NCBI GenBank assembly: GCA_045628865.1
Contig: JAZQQB010000004.1
Span: forward strand, 1-52,623
Reading direction: 5' to 3'
Length of the DNA stretch: 52,623 nucleotides
Origin: JAZQQB01 sp045628865
GTDB lineage: Bacteria; Bacillota; Clostridia; Lachnospirales; Lachnospiraceae
Shown: one piece after another, positions 45,470 to 52,623 of the stretch
How positions within the stretch are numbered: the first letter of the stretch is position 1
Layout: the number at the start of each line of letters is the position of its first letter
Translations under genes and position numbers: made by a program
The notes under the pieces: model-generated
Databases searched by the model: none
What the model was told of the DNA's origin: nothing
Seen by the model: the letters and a program-made list of their open reading frames with translations, nothing else

Positions 45470-46160
45470 GAAAAAGAGAATTGGAGCTTTTTTGATTATT
45501 ACAGGTATCCTGCTTGGCTTAGGCCTTGCAGGATATTCATATATGGAAATTAGAAAGCAAAAAGAAACAGTTGCAAGTGCAAAAGAAGATATGATACCAT
45601 TTGAATTACTTGCAGAAGAAAGTAGTGTTTTAGATGTGTCAGGCCTTGCAGGTGTTTCTGATCAGACTACAGGTATCGTATTTCAGGATAGTCCTTTGAT
45701 GCCGAATCAGGATGCTGTAAAAGCACTGGTTCAAGAATCTGAAAATGGAATGGCATTTTGGGGAATTTTGGAGATTCCGTCCATTGATCTAACAGAGGCC
45801 ATTGCAGAGGGTGACTCTCAGACTGTTATGAAAAGTGCTATCTGGCATATGGAGAATACGCCATTTCCATCTGGATTCGGAGGAAACTGCGTTCTTTCAG
45901 GCCATCGAAGTGTAACCTACGGAAAGAATTTTAACCGTCTGGATGAGGTTAAGGTTAATGATGGAATTATGATCAACACCATCAACTGGATTTTTACATA
46001 TCGTGTATATGAGATTCTGGTAGTGGAACCAGAAGAGTTATCAGTTGTAGCTGATTCGGATAATCCAACGTTAACCCTGATTACTTGTACGCCTTTGGGT
46101 ATCGCTAGTCATAGACTTATTCTGCATTGTGAGTTAAAATCTATAGAAGAAGTGAAATAG
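45459..46160 (+). CDS. Sortase (dedicated to the upstream LPXTG protein)
   Basis: 233 residues with an N-terminal anchor helix (about 8-28) and a sortase domain: His149 in SGHRS, Cys210 in LITCTPLG and Arg219 in SHRLI, the complete catalytic triad. It cuts LPXTG between Thr and Gly and joins the protein to the cell wall. The sequence looks closest to class C or D enzymes; I cannot decide between them. It overlaps the substrate gene by 11 bp. Confidence 0.9.
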   Translation: MKNKKKRIGAFLIITGILLGLGLAGYSYMEIRKQKETVASAKEDMIPFELLAEESSVLDVSGLAGVSDQTTGIVFQDSPLMPNQDAVKALVQESENGMAFWGILEIPSIDLTEAIAEGDSQTVMKSAIWHMENTPFPSGFGGNCVLSGHRSVTYGKNFNRLDEVKVNDGIMINTINWIFTYRVYEILVVEPEELSVVADSDNPTLTLITCTPLGIASHRLILHCELKSIEEVK

Positions 46161-46207
46161 GGAAAACATGCTTTTTCATTATTCGGATAAATTACTGGAG
46201 GATCATA

Positions 46208-47293
46208 ATGGCAAAAAAAGTTGTAGTAGGTATGTCTGGTGGAGTAGATTCATCGGTTGCGGCTTATTTATTAAAAAAACAAGGGTATGATGTGATTGGA
46301 GTTACCATGCAGATCTGGCAGTCTGAGGAACAGGCTCTGTTAGAGGATATGAATGGTGGATGCTGCGGAATCAGTGCAGTAGATGATGCGCGAAGAGTTG
46401 CAGAATGTCTTGATATTCCATATTATGTTATGAACTTTAAAAATGAATTTAAATGCAATGTTATGGATTACTTTGTATCAGAATATTTGGTTGGACGTAC
46501 TCCAAATCCATGTATTGCCTGTAACCGATATGTAAAATGGGAATCCTTATTAAAAAGAAGTCTTGAGATTGGTGCTGATTATATTGCAACAGGGCATTAT
46601 GCAACCATCTGTCAGCTTGAGAATGGCAGATATGCACTTCATACATCAAAGACACTTGCAAAGGATCAGACATATGCCTTGTACAATCTGACACAGGATC
46701 AGCTTTCTAAAACACTGATGCCAATTGGTGAGTATGAAAAGGATGAAGTGCGTAAGATCGCAGAGGAGGCAGGACTTCCTGTGGCACATAAGCCAGATAG
46801 TCAGGATATTTGCTTTATTCCAGATGGAGATTACAATGCTTTTCTTGAGGAAGAGGTGGGTAAAGATAAGCTTCCAAAGCCTGGTAATTTTGTAGATAGG
46901 GATGGCAATATCCTTGGAAAACATTTGGGAATCACACATTATACCATTGGTCAAAGAAAAGGTCTTAATATTTCGTTGGGACATCCAGCATTTGTAACAG
47001 AAATCAGACCGGAATCCAGAGAAGTTGTACTTGGCAATAATGAGGATTGTTTCACAGATTCATTACTATGCAATAAGCTTAATTTCATGATGGTGGATGA
47101 TATCAAGGAGCCAACCAGAGTATGGTGTAAAATCCGTTATTCGCATAGAGGAGAATGGTGCATATTGGAAAAAGTTGCTGAAGATATGATCAAGTGTACC
47201 TTTGAAAAACCAGTGCGTGCAGTCACACCTGGTCAGGCAGTTGTATTCTATCAGGATGAATATGTATTCGGTGGTGGTACAATTTTACAGTAG
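46208..47293 (+). CDS. mnmA: tRNA-specific 2-thiouridylase MnmA
   Basis: 361 residues. It transfers sulfur to U34 of the tRNAs for Lys, Glu and Gln. GMSGGVDSS (8-16) is the ATP PP-loop, the Cys in NPCIACNRYVKW and the Cys in SQDICFIPDGDY form the catalytic pair, and YTIGQRKGL and FEKPVRAVTPGQ close the C-terminal domains. The length is as expected for the family. It has a strong ribosome site (CTGGAGGATC). Confidence 0.95.
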   Translation: MAKKVVVGMSGGVDSSVAAYLLKKQGYDVIGVTMQIWQSEEQALLEDMNGGCCGISAVDDARRVAECLDIPYYVMNFKNEFKCNVMDYFVSEYLVGRTPNPCIACNRYVKWESLLKRSLEIGADYIATGHYATICQLENGRYALHTSKTLAKDQTYALYNLTQDQLSKTLMPIGEYEKDEVRKIAEEAGLPVAHKPDSQDICFIPDGDYNAFLEEEVGKDKLPKPGNFVDRDGNILGKHLGITHYTIGQRKGLNISLGHPAFVTEIRPESREVVLGNNEDCFTDSLLCNKLNFMMVDDIKEPTRVWCKIRYSHRGEWCILEKVAEDMIKCTFEKPVRAVTPGQAVVFYQDEYVFGGGTILQ

Positions 47294-47650
47294 TTGTATT
47301 TAGTAAAAAAATAGGCGAAATGTTACAACTTGATTAGATAAAATAATGTAACCCGTAAATTTGCTTTTATTTATAGGCAATTTATGGGTTTTTTACTTGT
47401 ACACAATGGAACTGTTAAGATAATGATTAATTCAAAAGGATGAGTGAGAAGGGTGTTGTGCATAATAGATAGTTGCACGTGATCTTTTTTATGCTTTTTG
47501 TGGAGAACTAATAAAAGAAATGAGAGAATATTAACAAAATATTAATGGATAGATTGTAAATGTTAACAAATTGTTGTTTTTTTCGTTTTATGTATATTTA
47601 CTTTCGAAACAAAAAGTTGTATGCTTAAGGAACAGAAAGGAGGTACTAAA
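47294..47650. other. Intergenic region before xylanase gene
   Basis: 357 bp without a gene. It contains the mnmA terminator, two TTAACAAA elements (47531-47538 and 47563-47570) and a possible promoter TTGTTG (47571-47576), 16 bp, TATATT (47593-47598) for the xylanase gene. About 110 bp (47400-47510) show nothing I can name. Confidence 0.5.
47350..47394 (+). terminator. Terminator after mnmA
   Basis: A stem of about 15 bp (AACCCGTAAATT arm with AATTTATGGGTT arm, one G-U pair), loop of about 11, then TTTTTT. Confidence 0.8.
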
Positions 47651-49933
47651 ATGAAGAGAAAAATTAAAGCAGCGTTGTTATCTCTCGTAATGTGTGTGAC
47701 TCTTGTGTTACCATCTGCTGAAACACATGCAGCAACAACATTATATAACAATGCAACAGGTAAAGAAGACGGCATTGACTATGAATTGTGGAAAGACTAT
47801 GGTAACACAAGCATGACTCTGAACGGTGGCGGAAAGTTCAGCTGTCAGTGGAGCAACATTGGTAATGCACTTTTCAGAAAAGGCGTCAAATTTGATAGTA
47901 CCAAAACATATCAGCAGATCGGCAATATTTCATTCGATTACGGATGTGACTACAGACCAAACGGTAACTCATACCTTTGTGTCTATGGATGGACAAGAGA
48001 TCCATTAATTGAGTATTACATCGTGGACAGCTGGGGAAGCTGGCGTCCAACACAGGGAAATTACAAAGGACAGATTCATGTTGATGGTGGAACATATGAT
48101 GTATATGAGAATACACGTATTAATCAGCCATCTATTGACGGAGATACCACTTTCAAACAGTACTTTAGTGTACGTACAGAAAAGAGAACAAGTGGAACAA
48201 TCTCAGTTTCAGAACATTTCAAAGCATGGGAAAACATGGGATTGAGATGTGGTAAACTTTACGAAGCAGCATTAAACGTTGAAGGATATCAGAGTAGTGG
48301 TTCTGCTAATGTCTACAAGAATGACATTAAAGTAGGCGGTGCCATTTCGAATGGTGGAAACAACAATGGCGGAAACAACAATGGCGGTAACGCAGGAAAT
48401 GAAAATGCTGGTAACAACCTTGTAACAGTAGCTGATGCTGATAAAATTCAGTGTGAGAACATGACAAAGGCTGGTCAGTATACAGGTAGTGTTTCTAATC
48501 CATTTAATGGTGTTGTTTTATATGCTAATGATGATTCTGTATCATTTACACAGAATTTCACAAAGGGAACACATGACTTTACATTACGTGGATGTTCTGA
48601 CTGCGACAGTATGGCAAGAGTTGATCTTGTAATTGGTGGTGAGAACAAGGGTACATTCTACTTCGGTGATGCGAACCCAGCTGAGTACACAATTAAAAAT
48701 GTATCTCACAAGACTGGTAAACAGGAAGTTAAGTTGGTTGTAACAGCTGACGATGGAACATGGGATGCTCGTTGTGATTGGTTAGGAATAGGCGGTATTT
48801 CTACTGAGAACGCAGCTCCAGCTCCAGCACCAACTCCTACTCCAGATCCAACACCAGATCAGGGTAACACAGATAATACTGGCTCAACAACTGCTAACAC
48901 AGTTCAGTGTGAAAACATGACAAAAGGTGGTCAGTACACAGGTGGTATTTCAAGCCCATTTAATGGTGTAGCTTTATATGCAAACAATGATAAGTTAAGC
49001 TTTTCTCAGTATTTTGCTTATGATACACATGACTTCACTTTACGTGGATGTTCTAACAACAACAAGATGGCTAGAGTTGAATTAAAGATCGGTGGACAGA
49101 ATCTTGGAACATTCTACTTTGGTGATGAGTATCCAGCTGAATACACTATTTCCAATGTAAAACATGGAACTGGTGAGCAGACTGTAGAATTAGTTGTAAC
49201 AGCTGATGATGGAACATGGGATGCATATGTTGACTGGTTGAAATTTGACCTTGCTGGCTCAACTCCTGCTGGCAATACAAATAACAGTGCAAACAACAAT
49301 GCAAATGTTAACATCAACAAGAATTCAAAGCTTGTTGCATTAACTTTTGATGATGGCCCTTCTAGCACAACTTCTCAGGTACTTGATGTTTTAGAGAAAT
49401 ACAATGTTCCAGCAACATTCTTCTTAATTGGACAGCAGGTTAACGGAGATACAAGAGCTATCATGGAAAGACAGGTAAGAATGGGCTGTGAACTTGCAAG
49501 TCATTCTTATACACATCAGGATATGAGCAGAATGAGTGCATACCAGATCCAGCAGGAAATGGAATGGACATCATCTGCAATCAAGAACACTGTAGGTGTG
49601 GATGTTAAATTCTTCAGACCACCATATCTTGCAGTAAGCAACACAATGTACCAGAATATCAATCTTACTTTCATCCAGGGTATTGCTTGCAACGATTGGG
49701 AATCTAGTACATCAGCTTATGAAAGATCTCGTACAATTTTAAATAGTGTTTCTGATGGTTCAATCATTTTACTTCATGATTTCCAGGGTAACACACAGAC
49801 TGTAGATGCGCTTCCAGCTATTATCGAAGGTTTACAGGCACAGGGTTATACTTTTGTAACTGTAAGTCAGCTTTTTGAAGCTAAAGGCGTTAATCCAAAT
49901 GTTGGATACAAGATTTGGTCAACAGTTAAATAA
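47651..49933 (+). CDS. Secreted bifunctional xylanase/deacetylase (GH11-CBM36-CBM36-CE4)
   Basis: 760 residues. I use the ATG at 47651 after AAAGGAGG. A signal peptide (about 1-29, ending HAA) precedes a GH11 xylanase (about 30-240) with catalytic Glu121 in EYYIVDSWG and Glu211 in VEGYQSSG. An Asn/Gly linker leads to two similar CBM36-type xylan-binding modules (about 265-380 and 415-530; both start QCENMTK-G-QYTG), then a CE4 NodB deacetylase (about 555-745) with TFDDGP (Asp567, Asp568) and HSYTH (His618, His622). It cuts the xylan backbone and probably removes its acetyl groups. I recall this architecture from Pseudobutyrivibrio-type rumen bacteria, unchecked. Confidence 0.92.
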   Translation: MKRKIKAALLSLVMCVTLVLPSAETHAATTLYNNATGKEDGIDYELWKDYGNTSMTLNGGGKFSCQWSNIGNALFRKGVKFDSTKTYQQIGNISFDYGCDYRPNGNSYLCVYGWTRDPLIEYYIVDSWGSWRPTQGNYKGQIHVDGGTYDVYENTRINQPSIDGDTTFKQYFSVRTEKRTSGTISVSEHFKAWENMGLRCGKLYEAALNVEGYQSSGSANVYKNDIKVGGAISNGGNNNGGNNNGGNAGNENAGNNLVTVADADKIQCENMTKAGQYTGSVSNPFNGVVLYANDDSVSFTQNFTKGTHDFTLRGCSDCDSMARVDLVIGGENKGTFYFGDANPAEYTIKNVSHKTGKQEVKLVVTADDGTWDARCDWLGIGGISTENAAPAPAPTPTPDPTPDQGNTDNTGSTTANTVQCENMTKGGQYTGGISSPFNGVALYANNDKLSFSQYFAYDTHDFTLRGCSNNNKMARVELKIGGQNLGTFYFGDEYPAEYTISNVKHGTGEQTVELVVTADDGTWDAYVDWLKFDLAGSTPAGNTNNSANNNANVNINKNSKLVALTFDDGPSSTTSQVLDVLEKYNVPATFFLIGQQVNGDTRAIMERQVRMGCELASHSYTHQDMSRMSAYQIQQEMEWTSSAIKNTVGVDVKFFRPPYLAVSNTMYQNINLTFIQGIACNDWESSTSAYERSRTILNSVSDGSIILLHDFQGNTQTVDALPAIIEGLQAQGYTFVTVSQLFEAKGVNPNVGYKIWSTVK

Positions 49934-49946
49934 TGTGCAATAATTT

Positions 49947-49974
49947 AGGACAGGCAAATTGCCTGTCCTTTTTA
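49947..49974 (+). terminator. Terminator of xylanase gene
   Basis: A 9-bp perfect stem AGGACAGGC with its complement, loop AAATT, then TTTTTAT. Confidence 0.88.
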
Positions 49975-49985
49975 TAGCTCAGAAG

Positions 49986-50020
49986 GAAAACAAGCGGCTG
50001 CTTCGCAGCCGCTTGTTTTC
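49986..50020 (-). terminator. Terminator of PHP phosphatase gene
   Basis: A 16-bp perfect stem (49986-50001 with 50005-50020), loop of 3; the outer pairs give a T run on the minus strand. It begins at the stop codon of the PHP gene. Confidence 0.75.
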
Positions 50021-50838
50021 TATAGTTTCAAATATTGTGGCATTCTGCCGTCAAATATTGTGTAGTAGCGGAAACCAGCCGCTTTTAATACTTCGGCCGC
50101 TTTATCAAAATCAGCACCTACGCGTTCGGGAGCATGTGCATCAGAACCTACGGTGATAATTTCACCACCTAATTCGTTGTATCTTTTTAAAATATCTAAA
50201 CAAGGATTTGGCGCATTTAAACCAGCGTTGTATCCGGCTGTATTACATTCAATTCCTTTATCTGAATCGATGAGCTTTTGCAGGATTTTGTCAATAATAT
50301 CACTGTACTTGCTATAAGAGAAGTTTGCATTTTTGCTTGCTCCATATCGGACAATATAATCTAAGTGTCCATAAACATTGAAGTTACCAAATACACGAAT
50401 GTTTTCATAGATACTTTCGAAATATTCTCTGTAAGCTTCCTCATCTGTTTTTCCATTGAAGAATTCCTTATAATATGGATCCATTCCATTACATACATGG
50501 GAAGATCCAATCACGAAATCATAATCATGTTGCTTTACGAAGATAGCATTCTGTCTTGCAATATGTGGTTGAAGTCCAAGCTCTAGCCCGATATTGATAA
50601 AAATTTTTCCATCGTATTTTTCCTTTAAACGAACTGCTTCATATACATAAGCGTCTGGATTAAATTCAAACATTCCAGGTTTATCCTCTGGACTGTATGG
50701 ATATTCTAAATCAATGTGATCGGTGAAACAAATATGTGTCAGCCCTTTATCGATTGCACTTAATACCATACTTTCCATAGAAGCTTCACTATCACCGGAA
50801 TAATTGCTGTGCATGTGGTAATCTGCTGTAATTGCCAT
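50020..50838 (-). CDS. PHP-family histidinol-phosphatase
   Basis: 272 residues. DYHMHSNYSGD, FTDHIDLEYP, GLELGLQPH, VIGSSHVCNGMDPY, GHLDYIVRYG and VGSDAHAPERVG are the metal-binding segments of HisK-type PHP phosphatases, which convert histidinol phosphate to histidinol in histidine synthesis. No other his gene is in the window. The ribosome site AGGAGG is clear. A related sugar phosphatase cannot be excluded. Confidence 0.88.
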   Translation of the reverse strand: MAITADYHMHSNYSGDSEASMESMVLSAIDKGLTHICFTDHIDLEYPYSPEDKPGMFEFNPDAYVYEAVRLKEKYDGKIFINIGLELGLQPHIARQNAIFVKQHDYDFVIGSSHVCNGMDPYYKEFFNGKTDEEAYREYFESIYENIRVFGNFNVYGHLDYIVRYGASKNANFSYSKYSDIIDKILQKLIDSDKGIECNTAGYNAGLNAPNPCLDILKRYNELGGEIITVGSDAHAPERVGADFDKAAEVLKAAGFRYYTIFDGRMPQYLKL

Positions 50839-50863
50839 TTGTAATCCTCCTGGTTGTTTTGTG

Positions 50864-50890
50864 ACATGGCTTTCTTTGCCATGTTTTTTT
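50864..50890 (+). terminator. Plus-strand T-tailed hairpin antisense to PHP gene leader
   Basis: ACATGGC (50864-50870), loop of 7, GCCATGT (50878-50884), then TTTTTT. It is shaped like a terminator for plus-strand transcription, although no plus-strand gene precedes it. Confidence 0.5.
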
Positions 50891-50899
50891 GTGTAATTT

Positions 50900-50943
50900 A
50901 TTATAGCAGATGATAAGTATGAAAAATAGTATAATTTTCATAC
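50900..50943 (-). promoter_or_regulatory. Promoter and operator-like repeat of PHP gene
   Basis: On the minus strand, TGCTATAAT is an extended -10 box (50900-50908). GTATGAAAA (50917-50925) and TTTTCATAC (50935-50943) form a 9-bp inverted repeat over the -35 position, a usual place for a repressor site. Confidence 0.45.
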
Positions 50944-51388
50944 CGGTCTATTTGGAACATCCCCTTTACGGGGTGGCTGGAACTTTATCAGAATTTTATG
51001 AAGAATGTGGATTGTAGTGGATGATAGACTGTGTAGATTGTGAATTGAAAGGGGAAAGGAAACTACGATATAGAGCAGTTCTTTTTGCAGATAAAAAATA
51101 TTGATTTATAGAAAATTGTGAAAAAATGTTCTATATTTTGTGCGCAAACTACAGATGTTACAAGACTACGATTGGAATGAAAAAATATGCACTGTTATAA
51201 GAAACTATGACTATTTATACATATATTATGCAAAATACAAAGTACAAAAAAGATAAGAAAATAGAATAAAATGGAAAAAAGAATGAAATACTGAGGGATA
51301 GATTCATATAAATGTGGGATATAATAATGTAAATAGGAAAAAGTAGATAGAAAAAAAGAAAAAAAGAATAAAATTTCCATTTTAAGAC

Positions 51389-51417
51389 TTGAATTTTCGA
51401 CTTTAATCTATTACAAT
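51389..51417 (+). promoter_or_regulatory. Promoter of gap gene
   Basis: TTGAAT (51389-51394), 17-bp spacer, TACAAT (51412-51417), about 80 bp before the start codon. Confidence 0.6.
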
Positions 51418-51496
51418 GATGTTGCTGACAAAAATTTGACAATGTGCGTAAGTGCAATTGCAAATAAATAAGTATTCACTTTAGGAGGAATTAAAA

Positions 51497-52510
51497 ATGG
51501 CAGTAAGAGTAGCAATTAATGGTTTTGGCCGTATTGGTCGTCTTGCATTCAGACAGATGTTCGATGCAGAAGGATATGAAGTAGTAGCAATCAACGATTT
51601 AACAAGTCCTGAAATGCTTGCTCACTTATTAAAATATGATACAGCTCAGGGTAGATACAAATACGCTGATACAGTATCTTACGGTGAAAGCTCAATCACA
51701 GTTAACGGAAAAGAAATCACAATTTACAAAGAAGCTGACGCTAAGAACCTTCCATGGGGAGATTTAAAAGTAGACGTAGTTCTTGAGTGTACAGGTTTCT
51801 ATACATCAAAAGAAAAAGCTTCTGCTCATATCACAGCAGGTGCTCGTAAAGTAGTTATCTCTGCTCCAGCAGGTAACGATCTTCCAACAATCGTTTACAA
51901 CGTAAACCACAAAACATTAAAAGCTGATGATACAGTAATTTCTGCAGCTTCTTGTACAACAAACTGTTTAGCACCTATGGCTAAAGCACTTAACGATTTA
52001 GCTCCAATCCAGTCTGGTATCATGACAACAGTTCATGCTTACACAGGTGATCAGATGATCCTTGATGGACCACAGAGAAAAGGCGATAAGAGAAGATCTA
52101 GAGCAGGTGCTCAGAACATTGTTCCTAACTCAACAGGTGCTGCTAAAGCTATCGGTTTAGTTATTCCAGAATTAAACGGAAAATTAATCGGATCTGCACA
52201 GCGTGTTCCAACCCCAACAGGTTCTACAACTATCTTAGTTGCAGTTGTTAAGGGTCAGGTAACAAAAGATCAGATCAACGCTGCTATGAAGGCTGCTTCT
52301 ACAGAGTCTTATGGTTACAACACAGATGAAATCGTATCTTCAGATGTTATCGGTATGAGATATGGTTCATTATTCGGTGCTACACAGACAATGGTTTGCC
52401 CATTAGACAATGGCACATCTGAAGTACAGGTTGTTTCTTGGTATGATAATGAAAATTCTTACACATCTCAGATGGTTAGAACAATCAAATACTTCGCTGA
52501 ATTAGCTTAA
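51497..52510 (+). CDS. gap: Glyceraldehyde-3-phosphate dehydrogenase
   Basis: 337 residues. It oxidises glyceraldehyde 3-phosphate with NAD and phosphate in glycolysis. INGFGRIGRLAFRQ binds NAD, SAASCTTNCLAP holds the catalytic Cys, and TVHAYTGDQMILDGPQRKGD and WYDNENSY are further family signatures. The strong ribosome site (TTAGGAGGA) and biased codons fit a highly expressed housekeeping gene. pgk follows, as in many Clostridia. Confidence 0.96.
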   Translation: MAVRVAINGFGRIGRLAFRQMFDAEGYEVVAINDLTSPEMLAHLLKYDTAQGRYKYADTVSYGESSITVNGKEITIYKEADAKNLPWGDLKVDVVLECTGFYTSKEKASAHITAGARKVVISAPAGNDLPTIVYNVNHKTLKADDTVISAASCTTNCLAPMAKALNDLAPIQSGIMTTVHAYTGDQMILDGPQRKGDKRRSRAGAQNIVPNSTGAAKAIGLVIPELNGKLIGSAQRVPTPTGSTTILVAVVKGQVTKDQINAAMKAASTESYGYNTDEIVSSDVIGMRYGSLFGATQTMVCPLDNGTSEVQVVSWYDNENSYTSQMVRTIKYFAELA

Positions 52511-52540
52511 TTATTTGACGATCATTTTAATGAGACTTTT

Positions 52541-52577
52541 AACGGGCCCGGCCGATTGGGCCGAACCCGTTTTTTTA
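52541..52577 (+). terminator. Terminator between gap and pgk
   Basis: A GC-rich stem (AACGGG with CCCGTT, then CGGCC with GGCCG, separated by a CC/AA bulge), followed by TTTTTTT. It would let gap be expressed above pgk. Confidence 0.82.
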
Positions 52578-52602
52578 ACTATTTTAAAAGGGGGACATGG
52601 CT

Positions 52603-52623
52603 ATGTCATTAAACAAAAAATCC
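52603..52623 (+). CDS. pgk: Phosphoglycerate kinase, first seven codons
   Basis: ATG at 52603, 8 bases after GGGGG, opens MSLNKKS and runs off the window. This is a typical start of clostridial phosphoglycerate kinases, and the position after gap supports it. An in-frame ATG at 52597 is too close to the ribosome site. Confidence 0.65.

Larger units (their letters stand above)
50839..51496. other. Long AT-rich intergenic region
   Basis: 658 bp between the divergent PHP and gap genes, with no supported ORF (short frames on the minus strand are low-complexity Phe/Tyr/Leu). It holds the PHP promoter region with an inverted repeat, a T-tailed hairpin on the plus strand, a small GC-rich hairpin (CCCC-TTTA-CGGGG near 50960), about 300 bp of A-rich sequence (51060-51370) and the gap promoter. 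No known RNA family was recognised. Confidence 0.5.

Noticed and set aside
48340..48420. Tandem Asn/Gly-coding repeat in the xylanase gene as a CRISPR-like or mobile repeat
   Set aside because: It encodes a flexible linker between the GH11 and CBM modules and has no spacer structure.
51195..51463. Minus-strand Phe/Tyr/Leu-rich frames before gap
   Set aside because: They are low-complexity translations of A-rich sequence, without ribosome sites.

Overview
This is low-GC Firmicute DNA (AT-rich spacers, AGGAGG-type ribosome binding sites, many U-tailed hairpin terminators). Its gene content points to a fibre-degrading Lachnospiraceae of the Butyrivibrio/Pseudobutyrivibrio kind: GH5, GH9, GH11, GH16, CBM3, CBM13, CBM36 and CE4 modules, an LPXTG protein with its own sortase, and a very large surface-polysaccharide locus. 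The genus is an inference from content only.

Region 1 (1-5540) is the right-hand part of a ribosomal peptide (RiPP) cluster, most likely a lasso peptide. It has an asparagine-synthetase-like cyclase cut by the left edge, then two tandem 55-codon precursor genes (1885-2052 and 2091-2258). These are easy to overlook because they are so short. They encode identical peptides and differ only at three synonymous positions. A terminator follows, then a separately promoted operon of a PF14907-type nucleotidyltransferase and an ABC exporter. The expected B1 (PqqD/RRE) and B2 (leader protease) genes are not beside it and may lie left of the window. A lone PqqD-like gene sits at 31050-31337.

Region 2 (5591-27615) is a long co-directional surface-glycan locus: nine family-2 glycosyltransferases, three polysaccharide pyruvyl transferase-like proteins, a Wzx-type flippase, an FrhB-like iron-sulfur protein, a hexapeptide-repeat acyltransferase, one intact membrane acyltransferase and one broken by an in-frame TGA, a GH16 lipoprotein and a GH5 glycanase. 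Its promoter closely resembles that of the RiPP exporter operon. It ends at a strong terminator shared with the convergent genes.

Region 3 (27676-32967, minus strand) holds a response regulator and a soluble histidine kinase (overlapping genes), the PqqD-like protein with its own strong promoter, a GH5 lipoprotein with intact catalytic glutamates, and a membrane-anchored GH5 homologue that has lost its acid/base glutamate. The glycanases of regions 2 and 3 share a non-catalytic module of about 110 residues that I do not recognise.

Region 4 (33203-52623) is mixed chromosome: a SEC-C protein, a secreted CBM3-CBM13-esterase, an apparently cytoplasmic GH9 enzyme, a metallophosphoesterase, DAHP synthase divergent from a DegV protein, an LPXTG protein with sortase, mnmA, a secreted xylanase/deacetylase (GH11-CBM36-CBM36-CE4), a PHP-type histidinol phosphatase, gapdh, and the first codons of pgk. 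I saw no tRNA, rRNA, insertion sequence, CRISPR array or phage gene.
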